This document shows, one piece after another, positions 1-6,252 of a stretch of 11,352 nucleotides of DNA. Below the pieces are notes generated by a model. The model worked only from the letters and a program-made list of their open reading frames with translations. It had not been told where the DNA came from and did not search any database. This DNA comes from an uncultured Lachnospiraceae bacterium. GTDB lineage: Bacteria > Bacillota > Clostridia > Lachnospirales > Lachnospiraceae. The stretch covers positions 1-11,352 of the forward strand of contig CAJTYN010000095.1 of assembly GCA_910584115.1 (NCBI GenBank), in the 5' to 3' direction. The position numbers and the translations under genes are program-made. The first letter of the stretch is position 1. Every line of letters starts with the position of its first letter.

Positions 1-1033
1 GGGACACGGCGCTGGTGATCTCCCTGACCTTCCCGGGGACCGCTGACATCGCCGCGCTCATCACCGCCTCTGTGCCCCTTCCCCAGCTCTGGTCGGCGAG
101 CCCGCCGGAAGGCTGCGTGTCCTGGCCCCTGAATTCCATGACGTTCCTCTTGCCCCTGTATATATCCAGCTGTCTCTCCGCGGCGGCAATCTGCGCGGCC
201 ACCTTCTGCCATTCCTTACTCTCTGTACTGACACCGGACGCCTGCATGTCCCGCTGTTTCTGGGTCAGCCGTTCCAGGGAGCTTTCCGCACGGTCAACGT
301 CTGCACAGATCCGTTTGTAATCTTCCGTATAGACCCTTACGCCCGCCGCGACCTGGGCCTCCCTTATGTACCTCTTCACGTTGTCGGCCATCGCACGGCT
401 AAGTTCCCCGTTCTTTAAGTCCACCACTGCTTTTTTGGTCGCGGCTCTTATCTTATCGAGCGTTGCCATGATCCCACCAGGATCGGCCTCCCGCTCTGCA
501 GCGGGGGCAACGTCCCGGCGCGTGCCCTTCGTCCCTGTCGGTTCCTTAGCTTTTTTGATCGCGTCCTCATACTCGCGGATCACTTGCGTAGCTCCTGGGA
601 ACCGTTCCTTTACTTCTTCCAGCTCCGTCTGTAGGTTCTCCAGGATCCCGCCCCGATACCCTTCATCAATGAGCTCTCTCATCTCTCTCAGGCTGCTCTT
701 GAACTCATCCAGCGTCTGGGCCGTCTCCCCCGCTCTCGTGATCGTAAGATCCACCGCAGGCATGGAGCTCAGTTGTCCAGCCGTCTCCCTGGCTTCGGTC
801 TTCACCCTGTCCATCTGCCCGACGATCTTACCTGCACCGATATCCCGTGCGGGGAACTTCAGCTTCTCGATGCTCTGGCTGATGGAGACCACTGCCTCTT
901 TTATCTTCGCGATGTCCCGGGTGATGGAGGCCATCATGTCCTTCACCGACGTCTTGGCCTCTCCTGCGCCCTGTTTCAGCTTCCGCGGGTCCGCCTCTAT
1001 ATCCACCCGCAGGGTCTCCAGTTCTCTTCCCAT
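1..1033 (-). CDS. Tape measure protein, N-terminal part, cut by window edge
   Basis: The frame is open from an ATG at 1033 to the window edge, 344 codons without a stop. The product opens MGRELETLRVDIEADPRKLK, the usual start of tape measure proteins, where a short beta strand is followed by a long coiled coil. It then shows heptad-rich, charged helices (SVKDMMASITRDIAKIKEAV, SISQSIEKLK, LDEFKSSLREMRELIDEGY, ESSLERLTQKQRDMQASG, WQKVAAQIAAAERQLDIY). This protein sets tail length and fills the tube before DNA ejection. The membrane-like segments and any lytic domains of such proteins would lie further downstream, beyond the window. TAGGAG sits about nine bases upstream of the start. The gene follows the GT chaperone, as expected. 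Confidence 0.88.
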   Translation of the reverse strand, partial: MGRELETLRVDIEADPRKLKQGAGEAKTSVKDMMASITRDIAKIKEAVVSISQSIEKLKFPARDIGAGKIVGQMDRVKTEARETAGQLSSMPAVDLTITRAGETAQTLDEFKSSLREMRELIDEGYRGGILENLQTELEEVKERFPGATQVIREYEDAIKKAKEPTGTKGTRRDVAPAAEREADPGGIMATLDKIRAATKKAVVDLKNGELSRAMADNVKRYIREAQVAAGVRVYTEDYKRICADVDRAESSLERLTQKQRDMQASGVSTESKEWQKVAAQIAAAERQLDIYRGKRNVMEFRGQDTQPSGGLADQSWGRGTEAVMSAAMSAVPGKVREITSAVS

Positions 1034-1058
1034 ACCTACGTCTCCTATCCAGCCAGGG

Positions 1059-1885
1059 CTATACACCCCGTAGTCGTCTGTTCAGTGCGTCCGCATACTG
1101 GCGTCGGCGCTCCTTGAAATCCTCTAACTCCTTTACCGCCGCGTCTCTTTCATAGGCGTCCCTGTCTTCTCTGAAGAGCTCTGGATAGTAATCCCACGGC
1201 ATCGGGACTGGGTCGCTCTTTTCCCGGGTCAGGAAACGCAATACGAGCTCTGCCTGCAGGAACTGCATCCATACGGAAGTCTTGAGGTCCTCTTCCCGTT
1301 TTTGCGCATGGGCCTTTAACAGGTCCTGCACTTCCAAGACGGACAGACCCCAGAAGACTTCCACGGGGATCCCCGCCTCCAGCGCGGAGGGGTACATGGC
1401 GTCGATGATATCGGAGATCCGTCCCCCATCTACAGGAGGTCCTCCGCATCCTCCAATCCCGCCGTGATGGAATCCCCCTGTCGCTCGGTAAAAAAACCAG
1501 ATACGACCATCGTCGGCATGATCACCTGGGACAACAGATCCATCTGGTTCCCGCCCTCACTGCACCACCGGTCATAGGTCGCCTGCACTTTCTCATAGCT
1601 CATGCCGTGCTCCCACGGGGACGCCGCAGCCTGGATCACCGTCAGCATCATCGAGAGGGGCGGTAGTCCGTCAGCCGTGATCAGGTTCAGGATATTGCTC
1701 CTGTACTTCCTCTCCAGGGCCTCGATCATGCGCGTGGTCAGCTTCAGCTTGTGCTCCTTCCCGGCCACTGTCCAGGTATGGAAGCACCTCCTCTTCGGCT
1801 TCTCCGCCGCGGGTGCCTCCCCCAGTCCTCCCGTCTCCTCCAGTCCATCATCCAATCCTGGCTCGAACATCTCTATCTTCTCCAT
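1059..1885 (-). CDS. Tail assembly chaperone, long frameshift form (gpGT-like)
   Basis: This is the -1 frameshift product: 132 residues from the G frame (1885-1490), then 143 residues read from 1490 to the TAG at 1059, 275 residues in total. The added part crosses a Gly-rich joint (YRATGGFHHGGIGGCGG) and continues as GRISDIIDAMYPSALEAGIP, VEVFWGLSVLEVQDLLKAHA and a charged helical C-terminus. The T part is also open as a 112-aa frame from an ATG at 1397, but no binding site precedes it and the conserved-looking RISDIID stretch lies upstream of that ATG. Fusion is therefore the better reading. In lambda, GT binds tail tube subunits while the G part binds the tape measure, and the ratio of the two matters. 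The tape measure gene begins 25 bp later. Confidence 0.82.
1430..1885 (-). CDS. Tail assembly chaperone, short form (gpG-like)
   Basis: This 151-aa protein corresponds to lambda gpG and related Firmicutes tail chaperones, which coat the tape measure protein and recruit tube subunits. Its N-terminus is acidic (FEPGLDDGLEETGGLGE), then KRRCFHTWTVAGKEHKLKLT, with helices (RMIEALERKYRSNIL) that fit the family. Near the end, VVSGFFTERQ contains the two Phe codons of a U7 slippery run. Ribosomes that do not slip stop at the TAG at 1430 after an acidic tail (LEDAEDLL). It lies between the tail tube and tape measure genes, the fixed position of this gene in siphoviruses. Confidence 0.87.
   Translation of the reverse strand: MEKIEMFEPGLDDGLEETGGLGEAPAAEKPKRRCFHTWTVAGKEHKLKLTTRMIEALERKYRSNILNLITADGLPPLSMMLTVIQAAASPWEHGMSYEKVQATYDRWCSEGGNQMDLLSQVIMPTMVVSGFFTERQGDSITAGLEDAEDLL
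1490..1496 (-). promoter_or_regulatory. Programmed -1 frameshift site (U UUU UUU)
   Basis: On the minus strand, codons GGT TTT TTT ACC place the seven T residues exactly as the slippery pattern X XXY YYZ, with both decoding codons TTT. A slip back by one base continues as TTT TTT TAC CGA and joins the downstream frame. No stop codon occurs in the new frame before 1061. I see no clear stimulatory pseudoknot by eye. The GGAGGACCTCC palindrome downstream has no room for a loop. Confidence 0.85.
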
Positions 1886-1888
1886 CCT

Positions 1889-1898
1889 TCACCTCCTT
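1889..1898 (-). promoter_or_regulatory. Near-perfect Shine-Dalgarno site for the tail chaperone
   Basis: AAGGAGGTGA on the minus strand, almost fully complementary to the 16S rRNA tail, ends three bases before the ATG at 1885. It overlaps the tail tube stop codon. It is the strongest site in the window and suggests high production of the chaperone. Confidence 0.75.
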
Positions 1899-2310
1899 AC
1901 ACTGGGTCTGTGATGACCATGTCACTCTGTACGAATACTGTCAGTTCAAAGTCGATCGCGCCGTTGACCCCGCCGCCGGTGCGTTTCACGCTGACCTCTG
2001 CGTCAAATTCCGTGGTCGTGCCGTCTTTGAGGGTCTCCTTGAAAGACAGTGTCTTCCCCGCTTCCTGTGCCTTACGCATGACCCGGTACGGGGAGTCGGC
2101 CTGCGTATTGTCATACTTGAACTTGTACACCATATCAGGCAGATCCCCGATCCCGGGTTCGTATTTCTTATGCGGATCCGTCAGGACGGTATTGTCCACC
2201 TTCTCCGGTTCTACCCCGATATCCGGTATCTCTTTCAGCCCCGGGAGGTCCTTAAAGTCCCCCGCGGCCCCTTTTTCCTTGTACTCCAATGTCGCTCCGT
2301 TCGCTAACAT
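1897..2310 (-). CDS. Major tail tube protein
   Basis: This 137-aa protein forms the hexameric rings of the flexible tail tube. It opens with ANGATLEYKEKG, then LPGLKEIPDIGVEPEKVD and NTVLTDPHKKYEPGIGDLPD, followed by VYKFKYD. This is the family pattern in which a G-x-x-x-I-P strand precedes a T-x-L-x-D-x-x-K-x-Y segment. The C-terminal end (GGGVNGAIDFELTVFVQSDM) resembles the typical last strands. The start at 2310 has AAGGTGAGAGGA upstream. Its TAA stop forms part of the strong ribosome binding site of the chaperone gene that follows. No C-terminal Ig-like domain is present. Confidence 0.9.
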   Translation of the reverse strand: MLANGATLEYKEKGAAGDFKDLPGLKEIPDIGVEPEKVDNTVLTDPHKKYEPGIGDLPDMVYKFKYDNTQADSPYRVMRKAQEAGKTLSFKETLKDGTTTEFDAEVSVKRTGGGVNGAIDFELTVFVQSDMVITDPV

Positions 2311-2330
2311 ATCCTCTCACCTTCCTTTCC

Positions 2331-2690
2331 TCACGACCAATAGACCTCATCGCTGTCCATGCAGATGATGCCCTCATACCGCATGACCTTGTGTTTCAGC
2401 TGCCCCGGTTCCGGTGCATCCATGCACGCAGTACGCACCAGGCCCAACGCCGAGATCACCTCGTCTACGACCAGGGCTGTCTCCGACGTGGACCTGTTAT
2501 GCCAGATGTCTATCCGGTAGCGCACCCGCGCCTTTTCTTCTATACAGGTATTGGTCTGCTCATAGACAGAGTTGTTCTCCTCCGTCAGCTGGACGGCCGG
2601 AAGATCCGCCCAAGCAGCCGGATATGTGTCCGTCACATGTTCGATCACCGCGCTCAACGCATCATAGATCTTATCCTTGATATTTTTCAT
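2331..2690 (-). CDS. Tail terminator / tail completion protein, SPP1 gp17-like
   Basis: This 119-aa protein begins MKNIKDKIYDALSAVIEHVT and is followed by PAAWADLPAVQLTEENNSVY, RVRYRIDIWHNRSTSETALV and VDEVISALGLVRT. The pattern of an N-terminal helix, a beta-hairpin with Y-x-I-D-I-W and a second helix is that of tail terminators, which cap the growing tail tube and join it to the neck. A frame six codons longer starts at 2708, but GGGAGGAGCG sits just before the ATG at 2690, and that ATG overlaps the upstream TGA (ATGA). The shorter form is therefore chosen. It is followed by the tail tube gene after 20 bp. Confidence 0.8.
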   Translation of the reverse strand: MKNIKDKIYDALSAVIEHVTDTYPAAWADLPAVQLTEENNSVYEQTNTCIEEKARVRYRIDIWHNRSTSETALVVDEVISALGLVRTACMDAPEPGQLKHKVMRYEGIICMDSDEVYWS

Positions 2691-3223
2691 CGCTCCTCCC
2701 TTATCCACTCAAGACTGAGCCTCACTGTCTCCCCCAGGCGCTTGACAATCTCATCCGCATTATCCCTCAGCGCCGGGTACATATACGGCCGTGCCGGCTG
2801 ACCGTTCGTCAGATAACCGATGGGCTCGCCGTCCTTATCTTCGACTACTCCCAGGCCGTACTCCTCTGCCTCATACCGGGTCATGGCTTTTCCTGGGATC
2901 ATCCAGCCTTTCTGACTGTAAGTGACAGGGATATCAGGCGCGATGTCCGCGTGGTCTGCCTGTCCCACCGGCCCTGTCCCGAACTCTACATACGGGGCGT
3001 ATTCTTTATTTGTGTAACATGACGCGATGACCACACCACTGTCTTCCCGTCCGGTCATCGTGTGGATGCTGTTCTCCAGTTCCCCGCGATGCGCCGGACA
3101 GAGATCCTTTGCCGTGGCCTGCACCAGACCGATACAGTCATTCACGGTCGTCACCAGGTCGTCCTCGAACGCGCTGCCTCCTAACGCATCCAGTTTTTTG
3201 ATGAGGTCATCCCCACCTTTCAC
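2687..3223 (-). CDS. HK97 gp10-like neck / tail completion protein
   Basis: This 178-aa protein fits the HK97 gp10 family. It has an N-terminal helix (DDLIKKLDAL), a central helix that ends in AKDLCPAHRGELENSIHTMT, then EYAPYVEFGTGPVG, the family signature. Near the C-terminus is GQPARPYMYPALRDNADEI, the usual P-x-P-F/Y-M/L-x-P-A element before the last helix. It likely acts at the head-tail interface or on tail completion. The start is GTG at 3223, overlapping the upstream stop (GTGA). An ATG just upstream is out of frame and immediately stopped. The gene ends in an ATGA overlap with the next gene. Confidence 0.87.
   Translation of the reverse strand: MKGGDDLIKKLDALGGSAFEDDLVTTVNDCIGLVQATAKDLCPAHRGELENSIHTMTGREDSGVVIASCYTNKEYAPYVEFGTGPVGQADHADIAPDIPVTYSQKGWMIPGKAMTRYEAEEYGLGVVEDKDGEPIGYLTNGQPARPYMYPALRDNADEIVKRLGETVRLSLEWIREER
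2694..2699 (-). promoter_or_regulatory. Ribosome binding site that sets the tail terminator start
   Basis: GGAGGA on the minus strand lies three bases upstream of the ATG at 2690, and nothing comparable precedes the alternative start at 2708. This choice shortens the protein by six residues and gives the usual 4-bp ATGA overlap with the gp10-like gene. Confidence 0.6.
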
Positions 3224-3639
3224 CCCATGGGACCACCCCCTGTCTTCATGCCGGATGGCGCAGCCAGCTTTTCTGCTTCCAGCCTGAGTGGGGTATACGG
3301 ACGGATGGATATGATCCGGTAGTCCGGCGGCGCATCCCCCGGTACATACAGGCAGAGCCCGTCCCTTTCCGTGATATCCAGACCAGTCTCCGGGAAGACG
3401 TAGTGCAGCCGTCCCCTCTCGTCCTGTGTCACCTCATACTCGCCCTGGATCCTCACGTTGCAGATGTAGCCCAGGCGGTCTCCGTACTGTCCCGCCTGTA
3501 TCTTCCCGCCTGCGGGCCATACTTCCCCTGAGAACGGGACGGAGGGCTGGTACTCTAAGCTAGTACCGCCCTCCCTATCTCTCACAGTGACTGCCTTCCG
3601 GCAGTAGTATCCCTTGATCCTACTCCTTTTCATGCGCAT
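3220..3639 (-). CDS. Head-closure / head-tail joining protein, SPP1 gp16-like by position
   Basis: This 139-aa protein is probably rich in beta strands (GEVWPAGGKIQAGQYGDRLG, ICNVRIQGEYEV, GLCLYVPGDAPPDYRIISI), as expected for the head-closure or stopper protein that seals the portal channel after packaging. The assignment rests mainly on order: it follows the connector and precedes a gp10-like protein, as gp16 does in SPP1. The N-terminus is basic (MRMKRSRIKGYY) and a Met at residue 3 is an alternative start. The stop overlaps the next gene's GTG start in a GTGA junction, which implies coupled translation. Confidence 0.65.
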   Translation of the reverse strand: MRMKRSRIKGYYCRKAVTVRDREGGTSLEYQPSVPFSGEVWPAGGKIQAGQYGDRLGYICNVRIQGEYEVTQDERGRLHYVFPETGLDITERDGLCLYVPGDAPPDYRIISIRPYTPLRLEAEKLAAPSGMKTGGGPMG

Positions 3640-3937
3640 GTCCGCCCACCCTCGCTAACCGGAACCGGTTCATAATGTCGTAGATCTGCTTCGGGGCGTC
3701 ATCGAATGAATAGCTCTCACCCGCTTCGCTGCGCCCCGTCTCCCCTTCTGTCCCCATCCGGTTCAGGGCTATGACGGCCAGGTCACGGACCGGCTTCTTC
3801 AACCCCTCCACCAGATGTGTCCTGTTAGTGTATGCCAACACGAAGGCCTCTGCATCTTCCAGCAGGAGGGACAGCAGCGCTCCATCCCTTTCCCCTGTCA
3901 GCAGCTCCAGCTTGTCGATCTCCGTCTGATCATACAT
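3620..3937 (-). CDS. Head-tail connector / adaptor protein, SPP1 gp15-like
   Basis: This 105-aa, mostly helical protein matches the Phage_connect_1/gp6-gp15 type: an acidic N-terminal helix (YDQTEIDKLELLTGERD), LLLEDAEAFVLAYTNRTH, VRDLAVIALNRMGTEGE, and an amphipathic C-terminal helix after SYSFDDAPKQIYDIMNRF. The S-x-S-F/Y segment before a final helix is typical of the family. Such proteins form a ring beneath the portal after DNA packaging. The start at 3937 is supported by a strong AGGAGGTGG. The 3' end overlaps the next gene by 20 bp. Confidence 0.85.
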   Translation of the reverse strand: MYDQTEIDKLELLTGERDGALLSLLLEDAEAFVLAYTNRTHLVEGLKKPVRDLAVIALNRMGTEGETGRSEAGESYSFDDAPKQIYDIMNRFRLARVGGHAHEKE

Positions 3938-3938
3938 C

Positions 3939-4193
3939 TCAGACCACCTCCTCTAAGAGCTCCAGGAGGTCCTGCTTGGCCAGGCTGGAATAGCCGCCGA
4001 TACCCTTCTCTCTCGCCAAGGCCCTCAGCTGGTCGACCGTCATCTCCGTCAGTGGTCTGTCAGGACCCGTCCCTGTCTCCTGCCCTCCCGGCGCCTCCGG
4101 GCTGTCGATCCTCTCATACCCATCCGATAAGAGCCGCTGTACCAGCGGCCCTGACTCTGCGATTCTCTCTACGTTCCCCTTCTTCAATCTCAT
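3939..4193 (-). CDS. Small head protein with Rho N-terminal (SAP-like) domain
   Basis: This 84-aa protein begins MRLKKGNVERIAESG, then a short helix (VQRLLSDGYERI) and a Gly/Pro-rich linker at about 31-47. It ends in a Rho-N/SAP-like helix-extended-loop-helix at residues 48-84, with MTVDQLRALAREKGIGGYSS and LAKQDLLELL. Proteins of this layout commonly lie between the capsid and connector genes of Firmicutes siphoviruses. The domain is known for nucleic-acid or protein contacts, but the role in the virion is unclear, possibly a head decoration or accessory. GGGAGGG and GGTGA motifs lie upstream of the ATG at 4193. The connector gene starts one base after this gene's stop. Confidence 0.75.
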   Translation of the reverse strand: MRLKKGNVERIAESGPLVQRLLSDGYERIDSPEAPGGQETGTGPDRPLTEMTVDQLRALAREKGIGGYSSLAKQDLLELLEEVV

Positions 4194-4217
4194 ATGTCAC
4201 CGTCCCTCCCTTCCGTA

Positions 4218-5159
4218 TCACGCTGACGGCTCCGCATCCTTGATGCTGATATAGATGGAGTCCAGCTTGTTGTCCAGCACCCAGATATCGTGGAAACGCC
4301 GGTAATCCATCTGCCAGGCGTTCAGCTTCTGGTTGACCGTCGGGTCGAAGATCCGCATGATATCCTGTTTGGTCAGGGCGATCGGCGTCGTCCTCAGCAG
4401 GATCATGAAGTTGATGTCCAGGGCCGTGGAGCCTTTCACATAGCCGCCCTGCTCCTGTCCCTTTGTGGAGCCGTCGTAGATGGTGATAGCGGTATACATC
4501 CGGTTCGCGGGGGTGGAGATAATCGGCACCCCGTCGATGGACGGCACCTGCGTGTTGATGCCTCCCTGGGAGAAGGTGGCCGCTGTGATCTTCCCGGCGA
4601 TCTCGAGCTCGTACTCCATGATCATGTCCGGCGTGGCATGGATCACCAGCGGGCCGTTGTATCCGATCTCCCGGATGGCCTTGATCCCTTCCTTGAACTC
4701 CCGTAGGGCAGAGGTCCCTGTCGCGCCTGGTGTGTATCCGTACGTGACCATCCCTGCCTTCTTCGCCGCGATCGTCTCTGTCGCGACCTTCGACAACCGG
4801 TATGCGTCGATCTCCGGGATCACATGCACACGCTGGAACTCACTCATCACCGCGCCTGCCGTCGCTACGAAGTTCGTCTCGTCGATATCGATCGGGTCCA
4901 GCTGGAATTTACGCCCACGGTCCTGCGTCATGGTCCGGGTCTCATACTCCATGGTCACGCTGCCCTGTTGGTATCCATCGTCCCGGTCGTAATCCCCCAT
5001 GCCCTGTACGGACAGTTTCGGGATCTTCACTTCCTTGCCGCCCCTGTAGATCACCTGCCCGGCATTGGCGTCCATCCAGCCGGTCACTGCGTCCTGGACC
5101 GCGATCCTGTCCAGCGTATCCTGGAATTGCGTTGCTGTCGCTAACGTGTTGATAGGCAT
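4218..5159 (-). CDS. Major capsid protein, HK97 fold
   Basis: This 313-aa protein forms the icosahedral shell. It belongs to a widespread Firmicutes phage capsid family. Recognisable features are an N-terminal arm (TQFQDTLDRIAVQDAVTGWM), VKIPKLSVQGMGDYDRDDGY, the segment MTQDRGRKFQLDPIDIDETN, and EFQRVHVIPEIDAYRLSKVA, which is typical of the spine-helix region. The C-terminal half holds A-domain strands and the short helices typical of the fold. A GTG at 5168 would add three residues (MGQ), but the ATG at 5159 lies at a better distance from the AAGGTGG site. It follows the scaffold gene directly. No head-maturation protease is encoded nearby, so the shell protein is probably used at full length, as in SPP1. 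Confidence 0.93.
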   Translation of the reverse strand: MPINTLATATQFQDTLDRIAVQDAVTGWMDANAGQVIYRGGKEVKIPKLSVQGMGDYDRDDGYQQGSVTMEYETRTMTQDRGRKFQLDPIDIDETNFVATAGAVMSEFQRVHVIPEIDAYRLSKVATETIAAKKAGMVTYGYTPGATGTSALREFKEGIKAIREIGYNGPLVIHATPDMIMEYELEIAGKITAATFSQGGINTQVPSIDGVPIISTPANRMYTAITIYDGSTKGQEQGGYVKGSTALDINFMILLRTTPIALTKQDIMRIFDPTVNQKLNAWQMDYRRFHDIWVLDNKLDSIYISIKDAEPSA

Positions 5160-5178
5160 CTGCCCCACCTTCCTTTCT

Positions 5179-5820
5179 CTATCTCAGGCCCATCGCGGCT
5201 TCCACCTGCGCCTGCAGTGTCTGATCGTCATCCCCCGGCTTCCCTGGTGGCCTGCCGCCCTTCAGACGTTCGTTCACCGCAGTCTTCACGGCTTCCTGGA
5301 ATGCCTTCTCTACCGCCGCGATGGACTTATCGCACGTGTCCTTATCCGTAAGATCGAGTACCTCGGCCAGGCCCACAGGGAGCTTCTTCTCCGCCAGGGT
5401 GTTCTTTGCGTCCGCCATGAGCTCCTTCCTGGTCACAGCGGCTTCCCTGGCTGACAGCTCCTCTTCCCGTTTCTGCTGCAGGTACTGGGCCTTCTCGCTG
5501 TCCGACATCTTGGCCAGCTTCTCAGCTTCGGACACCCTGTCATCCGCCAGGATCTTCCATTTTTCCTGTGCTGCTGTCACGGCACTGTTGACGGCCTCCT
5601 GGATCCTGCGGTCGAACTCTTCCTGGTTCTTTCCCTCCTTCAAGAAACTGTCGAAGGACTGCGGCTCATCGTCCTTGCCTCCGTCGCCGCCTTGAGTATC
5701 TCCTCCGTTGTCTCCTCCCTCTGCGCCTCCTGGGTCGTCTCCGCCGTCACCTCCGTCGCCGCCTTCTGCAAATAGCTGCAGGTCCATCATGACCAGATGT
5801 TGTATATCTTTACGTCTCAT
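5179..5820 (-). CDS. Capsid scaffolding protein (DUF4355-type)
   Basis: This 213-aa protein guides assembly of the major capsid protein into a prohead and leaves before DNA fills it. It carries the M-x-LQLFAE motif at residues 12-18, an extreme Gly/Asp tract over about 19-52 (GGDGGDGGDDP and similar), and then a long charged helical region (about 66-145, with EAEKLAKMSDSEKAQYLQQK). A DUF4355-like segment follows (RKELMADAKNTLAEKKLP, then EVLDLTDKD), and the C-terminal part is basic-then-acidic. The ATG at 5820 has AAAGGAG four bases upstream. An internal start at Met11 or Met12 would place the LQLFAE motif at the very N-terminus, as in many relatives, but it lacks as good a binding site. It is immediately followed by the capsid gene. 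Confidence 0.85.
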   Translation of the reverse strand: MRRKDIQHLVMMDLQLFAEGGDGGDGGDDPGGAEGGDNGGDTQGGDGGKDDEPQSFDSFLKEGKNQEEFDRRIQEAVNSAVTAAQEKWKILADDRVSEAEKLAKMSDSEKAQYLQQKREEELSAREAAVTRKELMADAKNTLAEKKLPVGLAEVLDLTDKDTCDKSIAAVEKAFQEAVKTAVNERLKGGRPPGKPGDDDQTLQAQVEAAMGLR

Positions 5821-5877
5821 ACTGCTCCTTTCGTGATGATGTCTGACTATCCCGTTAGTTTACCCTCTCCTCAGAGC

Positions 5878-5905
5878 ATAAAAATAAGACCCTGCAAAAG
5901 GTCCC
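5878..5905 (-). terminator. Weak terminator-like hairpin
   Basis: On the minus strand GGGACC (5905-5900) can pair with GGTCTT (5891-5886), four Watson-Crick and two G-U pairs, across an eight-base loop. The T-rich run ATTTTTAT (5885-5878) follows. It lies in the only sizeable gene-free gap of the window (5821-5915), between the 52-aa gene and the scaffold gene. The stem is short, so it may terminate only partially, lowering or tuning expression between the packaging genes and the capsid genes. I could not find a convincing promoter between it and the scaffold gene. Confidence 0.4.
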
Positions 5906-5915
5906 ATCATCGCCT

Positions 5916-6074
5916 CTATCTTGTTCCCTTGGTATCCAGGTCATCAGCGGGTTCTGCATACCCGGCCCGGATGATTTCCTCCGCGCGTCCTTTTGTATAG
6001 TCATAGACTCTCCCGGCTTCACGTATCTCTCGCGTGATCCTGTCCACGAACCGCTCTCTCACTCTTATCTTCAT
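5916..6074 (-). CDS. Small 52-residue phage protein
   Basis: This short gene has an ATG at 6074 and a TAG at 5916. The product begins MKIRVRERFVDRITREIREA and continues with G-R-V-Y-D-Y-T-K-G-R-A-E-E-I-I-R-A-G-Y-A-E, then a short acidic end. The layout (basic K-I/V-x-V-x-x-x-F-x-D strand, then an E-x-G turn, then T-x-x-R-A-x-E-I-I helix ending in a G) is one I know from many 45-60 residue proteins encoded in Firmicutes phage structural modules. Their exact role is unknown to me. It starts within the last 56 bp of the membrane-protein gene. Upstream are AAGGA about 11 bases away and GAGGG about 2 bases away, so the binding site is not ideal. A terminator-like hairpin follows shortly after its stop. 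Confidence 0.65.
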   Translation of the reverse strand: MKIRVRERFVDRITREIREAGRVYDYTKGRAEEIIRAGYAEPADDLDTKGTR

Positions 6075-6252
6075 CGCCCTCGATTTCCTTTTTGTGCCTG
6101 ACGACCGTGGACGTCCCCGGTATGAACAGCCACAATAGCAGCCATCCTAGGAAGTTCATGGGGATATCCTTATCCATGAACGCCATGAAGGGGAAGTCCA
6201 GGATATCCATGATCCAGGTGATCGTCAGGCAGGCATAGAATAGTTTATACAT
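6019..6252 (-). CDS. Small two-helix membrane protein of unknown function
   Basis: I do not recognise this 77-aa protein. It has two hydrophobic stretches: residues about 3-27 (YKLFYACLTITWIMDILDF and following) and about 31-51 (PMNFLGWLLLWLFIPGTST). A charged tail rich in Lys, Glu, Asp and Arg follows. A longer frame begins at 6291, but the ATG at 6252 overlaps the upstream stop by 8 bp, as is common for coupled genes, and removes 13 polar residues that would overlap the upstream gene deeply. The stop lies 56 bp inside the next gene, so the last 18 or so residues come from a second reading frame of that gene. It could be an accessory immunity, superinfection-exclusion or host-modifying protein, but nothing in the sequence decides among these. 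Confidence 0.6.
   Translation of the reverse strand: MYKLFYACLTITWIMDILDFPFMAFMDKDIPMNFLGWLLLWLFIPGTSTVVRHKKEIEGDEDKSERAVRGQDHARDT

Noticed and set aside
366..1073. Plus-strand ORF of 235 codons
   Set aside because: It is antisense to the tape measure start and the end of the chaperone gene. The Ser/Arg-rich product has no recognisable features, and the minus-strand frame has clear coiled-coil coding character and a good start site.
1435..1446. Palindrome aggaggtcctcc downstream of the slippery site as a stimulatory hairpin
   Set aside because: The two arms are adjacent with no room for a loop, so it cannot fold as a simple stem-loop in one RNA.
1150..1449. Minus-strand 99-codon ORF overlapping the chaperone T part
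   Set aside because: It is a different frame from both G and T, its product is Arg/Gly-rich without features, and the T frame is the one reached by the slippery site.
1751..2801. Several overlapping plus-strand ORFs of 164-205 codons opposite the tail genes
   Set aside because: They lie antisense to tail tube, terminator and chaperone genes that have strong family matches. The length comes from the GC-rich composition, and no binding sites or domains are visible.
5821..5915. Possible promoter for the scaffold gene (TAAACT or GATAGT as -10)
   Set aside because: No -35-like hexamer lies at a sensible distance from either candidate: the TTTATG spacing is about 14 bases to one and 25 to the other.
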